Source: a virus. From it: a DNA stretch of 64,000 bases. The stretch covers positions 1 to 64,000 of the IMG/VR virus record IMGVR_UViG_3300028558_000027; one strand, written 5' to 3'. Shown here one piece after another: positions 51,265 to 59,794 of this stretch (the first letter of the stretch is position 1; the number at the start of each line of letters is the position of its first letter). A program made the position numbers and the translations under genes. Below the pieces are notes generated by a model. That model worked only from the letters and a program-made list of their open reading frames with translations, was not told the DNA's origin and did no database searches.

Positions 51265-51573
51265 ATGCAGCTACGTAAGGAAGACATCGAGTCAAAAAAG
51301 ACCGTAGGAACCCTGGACGGGCATGCGGTCATCGAGATTGTGACTACGGGTGGATTAAACATGCTGGTCGTCTCCAAGGGCCAAGGGCGTATGGAAACCC
51401 TCGCCTGCGCTCCTCACCGGGCCGTGGGCCGCTACTTGGCTTCCAAGCGTCACCCCACGATTCGCTTCACCGAGCTGCAGAAGAGTGAGCAGGTGGACCC
51501 GAAGATGTTCCAGCATCTCATCCCGAAGTACGAGGCGCTTACCGTTCGGTGCAACCAGCTCCTGGGACGCTAA
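51265..51573 (+). CDS. Hypothetical late protein, 102 aa
   Basis: A small soluble protein that I do not recognise. It is directly before the 277-aa structural gene (one base gap after the stop). The message is predicted to be leaderless. Confidence 0.65.
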   Translation: MQLRKEDIESKKTVGTLDGHAVIEIVTTGGLNMLVVSKGQGRMETLACAPHRAVGRYLASKRHPTIRFTELQKSEQVDPKMFQHLIPKYEALTVRCNQLLGR

Positions 51574-51574
51574 G

Positions 51575-52408
51575 ATGTCCACGAAGCCTCTGGAGAACGG
51601 CGTACGTCTGGAGTTCCCCAAGGGGCAGGGCGTAGCTTTCGACGCCGATGCTTTCGACGCCGCCATCAGAAGCCAAGGCGTCCAGCTAGTTCACTGGAGA
51701 ACCTTCAGATGTCCTGTCGGTCTCGTCGATCTCTATGACGACCGTCGTGTCCACGACGACCACTCGGGGTGCTCCAACGGCATGATCCACAAAAAGGCCG
51801 GCGTGGTCACCGGTACGTTCATGGCGTCTGGAAGCAAGCTAGACCAGAACGACATCGGTCTTCTTGACGGGAGCACGGTCCAAATCACTACGCCCAGAAC
51901 CTATGACGACCCATCGACTGAGCCCATCCAAATTCTTCCCTTCGACCGACTCTTTCTCCAGGAGGAGGCAATTACGGTCCCTCATTGGCAGTTGGTCGAA
52001 GCTCACGTCACCGGGCGTGACCGTTTAGACTTCCCAGCGGTGAGAGTCTTGGACCTCATGGACTCGACTGGGAAGTCGTACGATTCGTCTGCTTTCACAA
52101 TTCAAGACGGACAGATTGTGTGGAAGCAGGGTGCCGGCCCAGGATTCGATCCTATTTCTGATAAGGGCGTGATCTACTCGGTTCGTTACGAGTACAGGCC
52201 GTATTTTATCATTCAGCGCATCATCCACCAGGTTCGCGTGGCGCAAACCGAGAATATGATCGAGCGCAAGGTCACTCGTATGCCTCAGCAGTTTATCGCC
52301 CAAAGGGAATATGTTTCTATGAAGGAAGCGAAAGACGACCAGGCTCCCGGTGCTGATGGCCAACGTCAGGTGATGGGTCCTCGTAACGGACTATTTGGTC
52401 CACGCTAA
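51575..52408 (+). CDS. Putative virion structural protein, 277 aa
   Basis: The ATG at 51575 follows the previous stop as TAAGATG. The protein is beta-rich (TVQITTPRTYDD, VIYSVRYEYRPYFIIQRIIHQVRV) with a Gly/Asp-rich tail. It probably belongs to the connector or tail. No family recognised. Confidence 0.65.
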   Translation: MSTKPLENGVRLEFPKGQGVAFDADAFDAAIRSQGVQLVHWRTFRCPVGLVDLYDDRRVHDDHSGCSNGMIHKKAGVVTGTFMASGSKLDQNDIGLLDGSTVQITTPRTYDDPSTEPIQILPFDRLFLQEEAITVPHWQLVEAHVTGRDRLDFPAVRVLDLMDSTGKSYDSSAFTIQDGQIVWKQGAGPGFDPISDKGVIYSVRYEYRPYFIIQRIIHQVRVAQTENMIERKVTRMPQQFIAQREYVSMKEAKDDQAPGADGQRQVMGPRNGLFGPR

Positions 52409-52412
52409 CCGA

Positions 52413-52421
52413 CGCAATCTT
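52413..52421 (+). promoter_or_regulatory. Motif B promoter for the 311-aa gene
   Basis: Exact CGCAATCTT. The predicted leader is six bases. Confidence 0.6.
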
Positions 52422-52432
52422 CTGTCTACACA

Positions 52433-53368
52433 ATGAATTCAGAGTCGCTCCAATTTATGGCCTCGGTTCTCGGCGAGGCAGGCGTCCAGGCGCTTAACAA
52501 GGTCGCCGAGCGGTCTCAAGAGATTGGTAACGTTCTGCTTCCCCGGACTATTCTGGCCTGGATTCGCAGTGAGGACGAGTTCGACGGAGAGCTGCCTGGT
52601 GTAGTCGGGTCGTCCATGTCCTTTATGAAGGCTGAAGGCGGTTTCACGGGCAGCGTTGATATCGCTGGGCAACCGTACGCTTTTCAGGATGTGTCGATTT
52701 TCCACCTGGTGGCCGCCACTGCGGTGGCGCTTGGTGAAGAGTCGGCGTCACCCCTTGACCTGCGAGATCTCGACCTAGAACGACTCGGCAAAAATATCGA
52801 CCTTCTCGCACGCACCAAAATGATCGCTCGCGAGATGAAGAAGAACGCCGAGCTGTCGAAGAAGTCAGATGAGTGGATGGGCGATAATCCCGGTGATGAG
52901 AAGCTCTCGGATGAAGAGTTCGCTCGGAAGTACGACTGCGATCGCGAGACAGTCCGCGCACGAATGAAGAAGGACGAGCTGGAGAAGGCCGCCAAAGGGC
53001 CTGGCCAGCCTGCAGCCGCCATCGCCCCGTCGGCTCCTACGGCACCGACAGCCCACGCGCCTGCTCCGACCGCAGCCGCCATGAAGCCACCGAAGGTGAA
53101 GCCGAATGCACCGCTGACGCCAGCCAAGCCTCCCACGGTCAAGCTCACGCGATCAGAAGCCGCTCACGCCTGTTCGCTCTGCGGCTCTACCCAGTTCCGC
53201 CCGATTGCTGGTCCGGGTTCGATGATCGCCTTCCTCGGGTGCCATTGCCTGTCGGAGCTAACTAAGAGCGCTGTGTCCACCGAGGTCGCTGACGGCTATG
53301 TAGTCCAGCTCAAGGGCTGGGACCGTGAGAGCCTGCTTACTTTGCTCGAAGCTGTCGGGCGGGTGTAA
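52433..53368 (+). CDS. Hypothetical late protein with zinc-ribbon C-terminus, 311 aa
   Basis: A helical N-terminal half, then a long Ala/Pro/Lys linker (about residues 190-235) and a C-terminal part with ACSLCGST and GCHCLSEL, a likely zinc site. LSKKSDEWM near residue 143 is one more KSD-type site. Function unknown. The stop overlaps the next ATG as TAATG. Confidence 0.65.
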   Translation: MNSESLQFMASVLGEAGVQALNKVAERSQEIGNVLLPRTILAWIRSEDEFDGELPGVVGSSMSFMKAEGGFTGSVDIAGQPYAFQDVSIFHLVAATAVALGEESASPLDLRDLDLERLGKNIDLLARTKMIAREMKKNAELSKKSDEWMGDNPGDEKLSDEEFARKYDCDRETVRARMKKDELEKAAKGPGQPAAAIAPSAPTAPTAHAPAPTAAAMKPPKVKPNAPLTPAKPPTVKLTRSEAAHACSLCGSTQFRPIAGPGSMIAFLGCHCLSELTKSAVSTEVADGYVVQLKGWDRESLLTLLEAVGRV

Positions 53369-53784
53369 TGGCCAACATTCTTCATAGCTGGTTGGGCAAG
53401 TACCCGATCACCGACCCTGACCACACCGATCATCTAGAGACGTCTGCAGCCTTGCACCAGTTCCATAGCGGAAAACAGCAGCACGAGGCAGAGGAAGCCG
53501 CACACGCCGAGTACCGCAAGGATCAGCTCCACGAAGCTGCGGCCCACCATTTAAATGGAATGAAAGCAGCTCTCGGCGCGGGCGATCACGACGCTGCCGG
53601 CAAGCACGGCGCGATGTACGGAATGATCATGAAAGAGCTTGGTCACCCTATTGTCGGCGAGCCGCCTCCCGAGGTGGTAAACAAAGCCAAGCACATGCCG
53701 AAGTCTGTCTATAATTTCAAGGCGCACAAGGCGGATGCGTTCGCTCTGCCGCCGAAGAAAGAAGAGAAGCCCAGTGAAGAGTAA
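53368..53784 (+). CDS. His-rich late protein, 138 aa
   Basis: Very rich in His, Ala, Glu and Lys, mostly helical (HQFHSGKQQHEAEEAAHAEYRK is one such region). Could bind metal ions. I do not recognise it. It overlaps the genes on both sides. Confidence 0.65.
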   Translation: MANILHSWLGKYPITDPDHTDHLETSAALHQFHSGKQQHEAEEAAHAEYRKDQLHEAAAHHLNGMKAALGAGDHDAAGKHGAMYGMIMKELGHPIVGEPPPEVVNKAKHMPKSVYNFKAHKADAFALPPKKEEKPSEE

Positions 53785-54088
53785 AATCGTGCGCCCAGAT
53801 GGCACCGTCATCGAGATCGAAGGAACGCAGCAAGAGGTCGCGGACCTTCTGCAGAAGCTTGCTCCTGCGCCTTTCACGTGGCCATCATCGGTGACAACCA
53901 CCCCGGTTCCGTGGGCCGAGATCAAGTGGCCAGCCATCACCTACGGACCGTGCCAGCACCGTTATCCCGCGGTGTGGATGTCGGTATCGCCTCCGCAGTG
54001 CGAGATCTGCCATGAGCCGGCGGCTGCGGTTAGCCCTCTCTGGTCTTCGAGCGGCTATTTCTACTATAACAACGTAGCGTCGACCTAA
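53774..54088 (+). CDS. Hypothetical late protein, 104 aa
   Basis: Starts at a GTG overlapping the previous gene by 11 bases. Short N-terminal unit (IVRPDGTVIEIEGTQQEVADLLQKL), then a Pro/Trp-rich piece and a Cys pair (CEICHEP). Unrecognised. It ends in a convergent overlap with the lytic transglycosylase gene. Confidence 0.6.
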   Translation: MKSKIVRPDGTVIEIEGTQQEVADLLQKLAPAPFTWPSSVTTTPVPWAEIKWPAITYGPCQHRYPAVWMSVSPPQCEICHEPAAAVSPLWSSSGYFYYNNVAST

Positions 54089-54579
54089 GACGATGCTGTG
54101 AGCTTGCTCGTCATCAGACGACGCAGCAACGACTGACCAAGCTTCAGATCTTCGGCGACACCACGGCTGTACTTCGATGGGCGGCAACCGTTCGCGGGTC
54201 GATTGTATTTTGTCAGCCAATGCCAAGAGCACTTCTGTTGTTTCTGAGCCATGTAGCTCACGCCGAGGTAAATGTTCAACGAGATGTTTGAGAGCTGCGC
54301 GTTGGTCATCTTGGCGTAGGCTCCTTGTACGGCACCTCCGCGCTTGACCTGCATCAGACCTACTTCACCCTTGGTCCCGATCGCGCGCTTGTTGTAGTTG
54401 CTCTCGTGCCAGATGTCGGCCGCGACCGTGTCTTTGGGAATGCCCGTCCCGACTGTCGCGTTCTCGATGGCGTCAGCGATCTCCACTGCTTCTGCATTGT
54501 TCTCGCAGGACTCCATCGGCATCCCGCGTGGGTCCAGTAGAGACAGGACGCAGGCGAAGAGGACCTCGGCGCCGGTCAT
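54085..54579 (-). CDS. Lytic transglycosylase-like muramidase
   Basis: 164 residues. IWHESNYNKRAIGTKGEVGLMQVKRGG is the SLT-type lysozyme core with catalytic Glu (residue about 57) and the GLMQV motif, followed by NISLNIYLGVSYM. It would cut peptidoglycan, either at lysis or as a virion-linked enzyme. The ATG at 54579 overlaps the ligase stop (ATGA). The first 20 residues are hydrophobic but not a clear signal peptide. Lying with early-type genes, it need not be the main endolysin. Confidence 0.75.
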   Translation of the reverse strand: MTGAEVLFACVLSLLDPRGMPMESCENNAEAVEIADAIENATVGTGIPKDTVAADIWHESNYNKRAIGTKGEVGLMQVKRGGAVQGAYAKMTNAQLSNISLNIYLGVSYMAQKQQKCSWHWLTKYNRPANGCRPSKYSRGVAEDLKLGQSLLRRLMTSKLTASS

Positions 54580-55790
54580 TCGTAGTCCCGAATCGCCTTG
54601 CCGATCGGCAAGTAGAGAGAGCCATCGGCCGTCCAGCGCTTGAAATTCACGGTCAGCTTCTTGCCCCGCCAAAGCTCGGGCTTATCCATCAGCTCGCGAC
54701 GCCGCGCGTAGGTGGCCTTGAGGCGCACGTCGCAGGTCTTGCCGTTGGGCAACTCGACGGTGAAAGTGGCGACGGTGCCTGCATCCTTCCCTCGTCCGTC
54801 ATTGACGCCGAGGATCTTGAACTCAGCGTCGATAAACTCCTTCATCTTCTGCAGGTGCTTCGAGCGTTTGTCGGACTCGTACGTGCCATGGACGTTGCGT
54901 GCCATGCCGCCCTCGTAGCCCCGGTCGAGAGCCTCTTGGTACGAGGTCTTGAGGTGCTCGAAAGTCGAGATCTTATGCGTGTGGACGCGCTTGATTGGCA
55001 TCGACTGGTCGATGTTGACGAATAGTAAATCGACGTACGTGTTGCGGAAGTCGAAGGCGTCCTCCATCGTCCCGTGAGTCTTTCCGCCCGGTAGCTCGTC
55101 CGGACCCCATTGGGGACAGTCGTAGACGTGATACTGCGCGTTCAGGTACTCGCCATCGCCGTCGGGCTCATCGGTGCGCAGGATCGACATCAGGTCTTCG
55201 AAGCGGTCCTTGTAGTCGTGGTTGTACAATTCGCCGTCGATGACTATGCGGTAGTGGCCGGCGAAGGCCTTCTCCAGCGCTGCCACAATGTGCGGCACGA
55301 CGTTGATGCGCTTCCGGGTGCGGCTCCACAGCGTGCACTTGCCGTCTTCGATGATGGCAATGCAGCGCATGCCGTCGAGCTTGGGCTGGAAGTAGCACGG
55401 GAAAACGATCGACTTAACGAGCAGGTCGTCCTTGGGGTACGATTTATTCGGCGCCAGCATTGGCGCCAACCCACCTTCGATGACAGCGTCCACCTCGCCT
55501 GCCTCAGCGGCTTCGACGGAGTCGACATAGCCCTTCTTGAGCTGCTTCGTCCACCGCGCCTTGGCCTCCTTCTCGGCCTGCTCCAGCGGAGTGGTGGCGT
55601 TCTTCTTGCCCGGGTTTTTCCCCTCCTTGATCGTGTCGGATGTGGTCTGGAGCTTCCCGCCGACCTGTCCGTGTTCGGTGACGAGTACGCCCCACACCGT
55701 CGCCGGACCAAGGGCCGAGTCGACGCCGATCGTCCACTGTTGGATCGCGCCTGTCTGGGTTTTCTGAAAAAGTCGGGGAAGGGTCTTCAT
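54576..55790 (-). CDS. ATP-dependent DNA ligase with N-terminal WGR-like domain
   Basis: 404 residues. The N-terminal 100 resemble a WGR-type DNA-binding region (IQQWTIGVD, VWG...GQVGGKLQTT). The catalytic part has motif I PKLDGMRC with the nucleotidyl Lys near residue 139, then VIDGELY (III), EGGMARN (IV) and KHLQKMKEF (V), and an OB-fold C-terminus. It seals nicks during replication and repair. The ribosome site is AAAGGA. It is in one unit with the small membrane gene and the transglycosylase. Confidence 0.9.
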   Translation of the reverse strand: MKTLPRLFQKTQTGAIQQWTIGVDSALGPATVWGVLVTEHGQVGGKLQTTSDTIKEGKNPGKKNATTPLEQAEKEAKARWTKQLKKGYVDSVEAAEAGEVDAVIEGGLAPMLAPNKSYPKDDLLVKSIVFPCYFQPKLDGMRCIAIIEDGKCTLWSRTRKRINVVPHIVAALEKAFAGHYRIVIDGELYNHDYKDRFEDLMSILRTDEPDGDGEYLNAQYHVYDCPQWGPDELPGGKTHGTMEDAFDFRNTYVDLLFVNIDQSMPIKRVHTHKISTFEHLKTSYQEALDRGYEGGMARNVHGTYESDKRSKHLQKMKEFIDAEFKILGVNDGRGKDAGTVATFTVELPNGKTCDVRLKATYARRRELMDKPELWRGKKLTVNFKRWTADGSLYLPIGKAIRDYE

Positions 55791-55798
55791 GTGTTCCT

Positions 55799-56005
55799 TT
55801 ACGAAGTCAGTCCGAAAAGAGTCAGAGCGAGCATCGCCACGACGATTCCGACGGAGAGTGCTTGCGGGATGGTGTTGATGAAGAAGTTCTGTCCAGGGTG
55901 CTGGTTCTTCGTGTCACGTGCCCAGTGGCTACGGGTGTAGAGCACCGACCCAGTCACTGACCGAAGGGGCAGGTGGGGGCACTTCTTATGGCGACAGAGC
56001 TTCAT
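55799..56005 (-). CDS. Small membrane protein, 68 aa
   Basis: A basic, Cys/His-containing N-terminus (MKLCRHKKCPH) and a C-terminal hydrophobic stretch (ALSVGIVVAMLALTLFGL) make a tail-anchored-like protein. The ATG at 56005 is one base from the predicted +1, so the message is nearly leaderless. Function unknown. Confidence 0.65.
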   Translation of the reverse strand: MKLCRHKKCPHLPLRSVTGSVLYTRSHWARDTKNQHPGQNFFINTIPQALSVGIVVAMLALTLFGLTS

Positions 56006-56012
56006 GGGATTG

Positions 56013-56041
56013 ATAGTAGCAAAACTAACGAGCCGACTCAA
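56013..56041 (-). promoter_or_regulatory. Host-type sigma-70 promoter (early) for the ligase unit
   Basis: TTGAGT (56036-56041), a 17-base spacer and TACTAT (56013-56018) with an extended TG. Its -10 region TTTTGCTACTAT is close to motif A, which may show how the two classes are related. Confidence 0.65.
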
Positions 56042-56044
56042 CCG

Positions 56045-56827
56045 CTATCGGAGGCGGTTGTCTCCGTAGCTGTCACGCATCACGCCAGCTACTTTCGCCA
56101 AGAGATCTCCGACCGTCAGGTCGTTGGAGAGAGTACGGGAGTAGAAGTGGGGTGGAATCGAGTCGATCTCCGTCTCACTCTTGTGCCCGTAGAAGCCGGC
56201 TTTCATAAGGTCTTGACGCGTCAGACGAAGAACAACTCCTCCTTCACTTCTGACGTTCAAAATCTCGTTGCGAAATCGAATGTCGGTGATGATCGAGTAG
56301 TCGAAGGCCGCGCCTTCGTCCTTGAATAGGCCGCGAGTCCTGGTGTAGTTCCAACCGCCTTTGAGGAGGGTCTTGCAGGTGAAGATCGCGTCGAGGTTCC
56401 ACATGTCCATCGAGATGTGACGGCCCCACTCGGTCCCCAGAGGTTGGAGCGCCGATCTAGGGGAAAGTTCCTCCCCCAAATCGTGAACCCACGACATCAG
56501 TCTGGTGAGGGCGACATCTTGGCGATGTATGGGAACAACGGATTCAACAAAAGCTTCTCCGAGAGAGAGATTGCTGTCCTCGTGACGCTCGTGGAGACGC
56601 CTGACGGCCTCGACTCGGTTGATCTTACATACGGTGCTGCGCAGCTCGCTGGGGCCCCACAGCTGGTCTTCGTTCCAATCTAGGAGAGCAGCTAGAAAGC
56701 GCTTCATTCGATCGGCCTGACCTACGCACACACCGTTATAGGCTTGGGCCAAAAATGTTCCGACCGTATCCTTCCCGCTACCTGCTTTGCCGGCTATACC
56801 GATGATGGGGGTCGAGGTTACGATCAT
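56045..56827 (-). CDS. Deoxynucleoside monophosphate kinase (T4 gp1-like)
   Basis: 260 residues with an N-terminal P-loop GIAGKAGSGKDTVG, a LID/NMP-binding layout (ADRMKRFLAALL) and DYSIITDIRFRNE, the pattern of phage dNMP kinases that phosphorylate dNMPs to dNDPs. The frame is open further upstream, but that part runs through the terminator and motif A, so the ATG at 56827 is used; it coincides with the predicted +1. Confidence 0.82.
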   Translation of the reverse strand: MIVTSTPIIGIAGKAGSGKDTVGTFLAQAYNGVCVGQADRMKRFLAALLDWNEDQLWGPSELRSTVCKINRVEAVRRLHERHEDSNLSLGEAFVESVVPIHRQDVALTRLMSWVHDLGEELSPRSALQPLGTEWGRHISMDMWNLDAIFTCKTLLKGGWNYTRTRGLFKDEGAAFDYSIITDIRFRNEILNVRSEGGVVLRLTRQDLMKAGFYGHKSETEIDSIPPHFYSRTLSNDLTVGDLLAKVAGVMRDSYGDNRLR

Positions 56828-56834
56828 GCAACGT

Positions 56835-56847
56835 AAGTAGCGAAACT
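56835..56847 (-). promoter_or_regulatory. Motif A promoter for the dNMP kinase gene
   Basis: AGTTTCGCTACTT directly downstream of a terminator. Predicted +1 is the A of the ATG at 56827. Confidence 0.65.
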
Positions 56848-56856
56848 CCATCAAAC

Positions 56857-56896
56857 GCAAAAGGCCCGACCGCCAAAAAGGCAAGCCGGGCCCTTA
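56857..56896 (-). terminator. Terminator after the 120-aa regulator gene
   Basis: On the minus strand, GGCCCG/CGGGCC and GCC/GGC arms form one interrupted hairpin followed by TTTTGCGTTT. As at the two plus-strand terminators, a motif A promoter follows immediately. Confidence 0.75.
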
Positions 56897-56912
56897 TGGA
56901 AAGCGAACTGAT

Positions 56913-57275
56913 TTAGCGTCGGTTGATCATCACTCCGTTGTCTGAGGCGCGGACCACGGCGAGATTCGTGGCCCCTGCTTTCCGCAAAGTCTCGAATGTG
57001 CGGACCAGGAGCATCTCGGGGGTTTCTCCGTTGAAGAAGTAAATCACCTGAGGCAGCTGCTCCTGGCGCTTCCCTGGTCTTCCTGCGCTCACGGTCTTCT
57101 TGGGTGCTCCCCGCACCTCGTGCACGAGCTGGTACAGGCGGTTGGTTCGCAGAGGACTGCCGTACACCTCTTCGAGCTTTCGGTTGATTTTTGCAGCAGA
57201 GAGTTCGGGCTCGTCCTTTAGCAGCTTGGCGGCGTACCGCTCCTTCTCTAGCGACTCTTCGTTCGAGATTTTCAT
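56913..57275 (-). CDS. Putative small DNA-binding regulator, 120 aa
   Basis: Same plan as the protein at 44769-45155. An N-terminal helix-turn-helix-like part (AAKLLKDEPELSAAKINRKLEEVYGSPLRTNRLYQLVHEVRG) is followed by a basic linker (GRPGKRQE) and a C-terminal unit LLVRTFETLRKAGATNLAVV. It has an AAGGAT ribosome site and an extended -10 (TGCTACTGT, -10 at 57320-57325) without a good -35. A transcriptional regulator is likely but not proven. Confidence 0.6.
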   Translation of the reverse strand: MKISNEESLEKERYAAKLLKDEPELSAAKINRKLEEVYGSPLRTNRLYQLVHEVRGAPKKTVSAGRPGKRQEQLPQVIYFFNGETPEMLLVRTFETLRKAGATNLAVVRASDNGVMINRR

Positions 57276-57360
57276 TTAATCCTTGTCGGAGTTAGGTCGG
57301 CGCACACCAGTCTGACGATACAGTAGCAAAAAAGTATGTGAAGCGCTATCAAAATACACC

Positions 57361-57369
57361 CGCAATCTT
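57361..57369 (+). promoter_or_regulatory. Motif B promoter for the cyclase-like polyprotein
   Basis: Exact CGCAATCTT. The predicted +1 is at or one base before the GTG at 57376. Confidence 0.6.
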
Positions 57370-57375
57370 GGGGAG

Positions 57376-59769
57376 GTGATTCTTTACCTATCTTGGGACG
57401 GCGACGGCATAGGAAAACAGGCCGGCCTGGCGCGTTTGAACGACGACCTGGCCGAGGTGCGGCGTGTATCGAACGCCATCGACGCCGGCAACGCCTTGTG
57501 GGTGGCCCTGGCTGAGCGCTCTGGCACCCACTCGATCGAGGCCGGTGGAGACGAGGGAGCGATCGAGCTGCCTGTTGATAAGCTCCCAGAAGTCCCTGGA
57601 ATCGCTAGTCAATATCGCGATGCGGTCGGCGCTACGTGTTCCGTCGGTATCGGCACCAAGCTCAGTGAATCGTCCAAAGCCCTGCTGGTGGCCAAGCTTC
57701 GAGGAAAGGATCGTATCGTCCTCTGGGAGCCTGAGATGCAGTCGGAAATCGACGCCGCCAACGCCCATCCCAAGACCGAAGAGGAGAAACTCGGGGAAGA
57801 GTACCTCGGCAAGCACGGAGGTAACCAAGGCACCCACGCTGGGTTTGCTGGCCACACGACGCCGGGCGAGCCTCACATCGATAAACCCACCTCGGGCCAG
57901 AAAGATCACTCCGCTGCTTCTGTCACAGAACATGTGATCCAGAACGCGAATGATGCTGCCGCGAATGCGCCCCAGCCCCAGCAGCCAGACGACGATTTCG
58001 AATCACAGCTGCACTCAGCTGCCCAGGATCAGGAAAAGCAAGACCGAGACTCGGTCATCGAAGACGACGCAGGCCTCGATCAGCTGAAGAAGCAGCTAGT
58101 GCAAACATTGGCGGGTGTGAAGGCACAAATGCCGATCCTCTCGCAGATGAAAGCCGCAGCCCCGGAGGCCTACCAAACGATCATGAGCCTGGTACAGGGG
58201 CTGATCGCTCTCGGTCGTCAGGTGATGAAGGACCAGCCTGCGGTTTCGGACGAAGATCCGCAGCACATCGATACCGAGGTGAAGAAGAGCGATGACCGAG
58301 ACGACTGCGCTGACTGCGGTGCGTTCCTCGGCGTAAACATCGACTGTCTGACATGCGAAGCGTACGCCGACAAGCACTGGGGGTTGAAGAAGTCTGTCGC
58401 CGGCATCCAGGCAGGCCCCAAGACGTCGGCTGGTGCTTTTGACTATTCACACATTCTCCCGGACGCAGCTAAACAGGCCGGCATCACGATGCACCTGACA
58501 CATGCTCCGGCTAGCCATCCGTCTGGAGAGCACCTCCAGGTCAATTTACACCACAACGGCCAGCCGATCGGCAACACCACCGGCTACGTGCGCTCTGCGA
58601 AGGATTCGAAGGGAATCGAGCCGCATTCGGAGCTGGAGTCGGCTTATCGGGGCGGAGGTCTTGGCCAGGCGATGCACGAAGCGACCTACGCCCACGCGAA
58701 GAATGTGCTGGGGATCGGTCACGTCCAGTTCGGACCTCACTCTGAAGACGCACATAAAATGCTTCAAAGCTTGGCTCGTAAGCACGGCTTCGAGTACCAG
58801 GCTCATAGCGATCCGAAGATGGCTCGATATGGCTACGGATTCACTCCTGGGTCGTACGCCATCAAGAGCGAGGCAGAGGAACCAGAGGAGAGTGGTCCCG
58901 GGTTTGGGTCGGTGTTTATCCGCGAAGACCTCTCCAAGAGCGTCGCCCAAATTCAACCTGGGAAGAGAAGTCTCACCCCGGGTCGTGTGTCGTTCGACTA
59001 CTCGCACGTTCTCTCTCCTGAACACAAGGCGCTTGGTCTCCAGATGCACGTAACACACGTAGCGCCTTCCGGTCCGGTAGGAGAACACACCATCACCACG
59101 CTACAGCACCACGAAGGCGGCAAGCACAAGGTGGTCGGCAGTGTGACCGCCTATATCGACGGCAAAAAGGGCGACAAGAGTATTGAGCCGCATTCGATGC
59201 TGCTTCCTAAATTCCAAGGTAAAGGACTCGGTCAATCGATGTACGAGGCTTCGTACGCACACGCGAAGAACGCGCTCGGGATTTCACGTGTTGAAGGCGG
59301 CATGCACTCAGACCAGGCTCACTCCCTGCATCAGCGACTGGCGGCGAAGCACGGATTTGAGTATTCCTCTACGACTCCGGCCGATCTTGCGGGTACGGAC
59401 TATCCGCACAGCCCCTACTCGTACGCAATCAAGGACGAGATGGCTCCGAACATCGACGATTGCGACATCGTTGGTCCCGGCAAGGGCGTTACGTTCCACC
59501 GCGGCGAGATCGTGAAGGACGAGATGGACGGATCGCCGCCGTCGGACGATGGAGAGCTGGACAAGGCTGGTGGCGGTGGAGGTAGAGAAGCCGGAAGGCA
59601 ACATCTCAAGCTGCCGGTGGGATCGATGGTCGATCAGAAAATCAAGACGACAAGAGCCGATGGTCACGTTGGCTGGACGTCAGTTGCCAGCGGTATGATT
59701 CAAGGGCAGCAAGGCGATCCTCTGGGAAATCCTCACGCGGTGAGTAGCAGAAAGCCCGGCGCGAAATAA
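57376..59769 (+). CDS. Virion polyprotein: cyclase-like palm domain and two GNAT-like domains
   Basis: 797 residues. Residues 1-125 look like a nucleotidyl-cyclase/Cas10-type palm (GGDEF or minimal CRISPR polymerase family): YLSWDGDGIGK with DGD at 8-10, EAGGDEGA with GGDE at 57-60, then ATCSVGIG, LLVAKLRGKDRIV. A linker with a Cys cluster (CADC, CLTC near 313-325) follows. Two repeats at about 348-498 and 538-688 share FDYSH, MH(L/V)THxA, IEPHS, (Y/F)xGxGLGQxMxEAxYAHAKN, HGFEY and SYAIK; the GxGLGQ loop is the acetyl-CoA motif of GNAT folds. KSE/KDE-type sites lie between the domains. Two metal-binding Asp pairs are intact, so cyclase or polymerase activity is possible. Confidence 0.72.
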   Translation: MILYLSWDGDGIGKQAGLARLNDDLAEVRRVSNAIDAGNALWVALAERSGTHSIEAGGDEGAIELPVDKLPEVPGIASQYRDAVGATCSVGIGTKLSESSKALLVAKLRGKDRIVLWEPEMQSEIDAANAHPKTEEEKLGEEYLGKHGGNQGTHAGFAGHTTPGEPHIDKPTSGQKDHSAASVTEHVIQNANDAAANAPQPQQPDDDFESQLHSAAQDQEKQDRDSVIEDDAGLDQLKKQLVQTLAGVKAQMPILSQMKAAAPEAYQTIMSLVQGLIALGRQVMKDQPAVSDEDPQHIDTEVKKSDDRDDCADCGAFLGVNIDCLTCEAYADKHWGLKKSVAGIQAGPKTSAGAFDYSHILPDAAKQAGITMHLTHAPASHPSGEHLQVNLHHNGQPIGNTTGYVRSAKDSKGIEPHSELESAYRGGGLGQAMHEATYAHAKNVLGIGHVQFGPHSEDAHKMLQSLARKHGFEYQAHSDPKMARYGYGFTPGSYAIKSEAEEPEESGPGFGSVFIREDLSKSVAQIQPGKRSLTPGRVSFDYSHVLSPEHKALGLQMHVTHVAPSGPVGEHTITTLQHHEGGKHKVVGSVTAYIDGKKGDKSIEPHSMLLPKFQGKGLGQSMYEASYAHAKNALGISRVEGGMHSDQAHSLHQRLAAKHGFEYSSTTPADLAGTDYPHSPYSYAIKDEMAPNIDDCDIVGPGKGVTFHRGEIVKDEMDGSPPSDDGELDKAGGGGGREAGRQHLKLPVGSMVDQKIKTTRADGHVGWTSVASGMIQGQQGDPLGNPHAVSSRKPGAK

Positions 59770-59794
59770 GGGGCAACAAATTTTCAATATTAAT

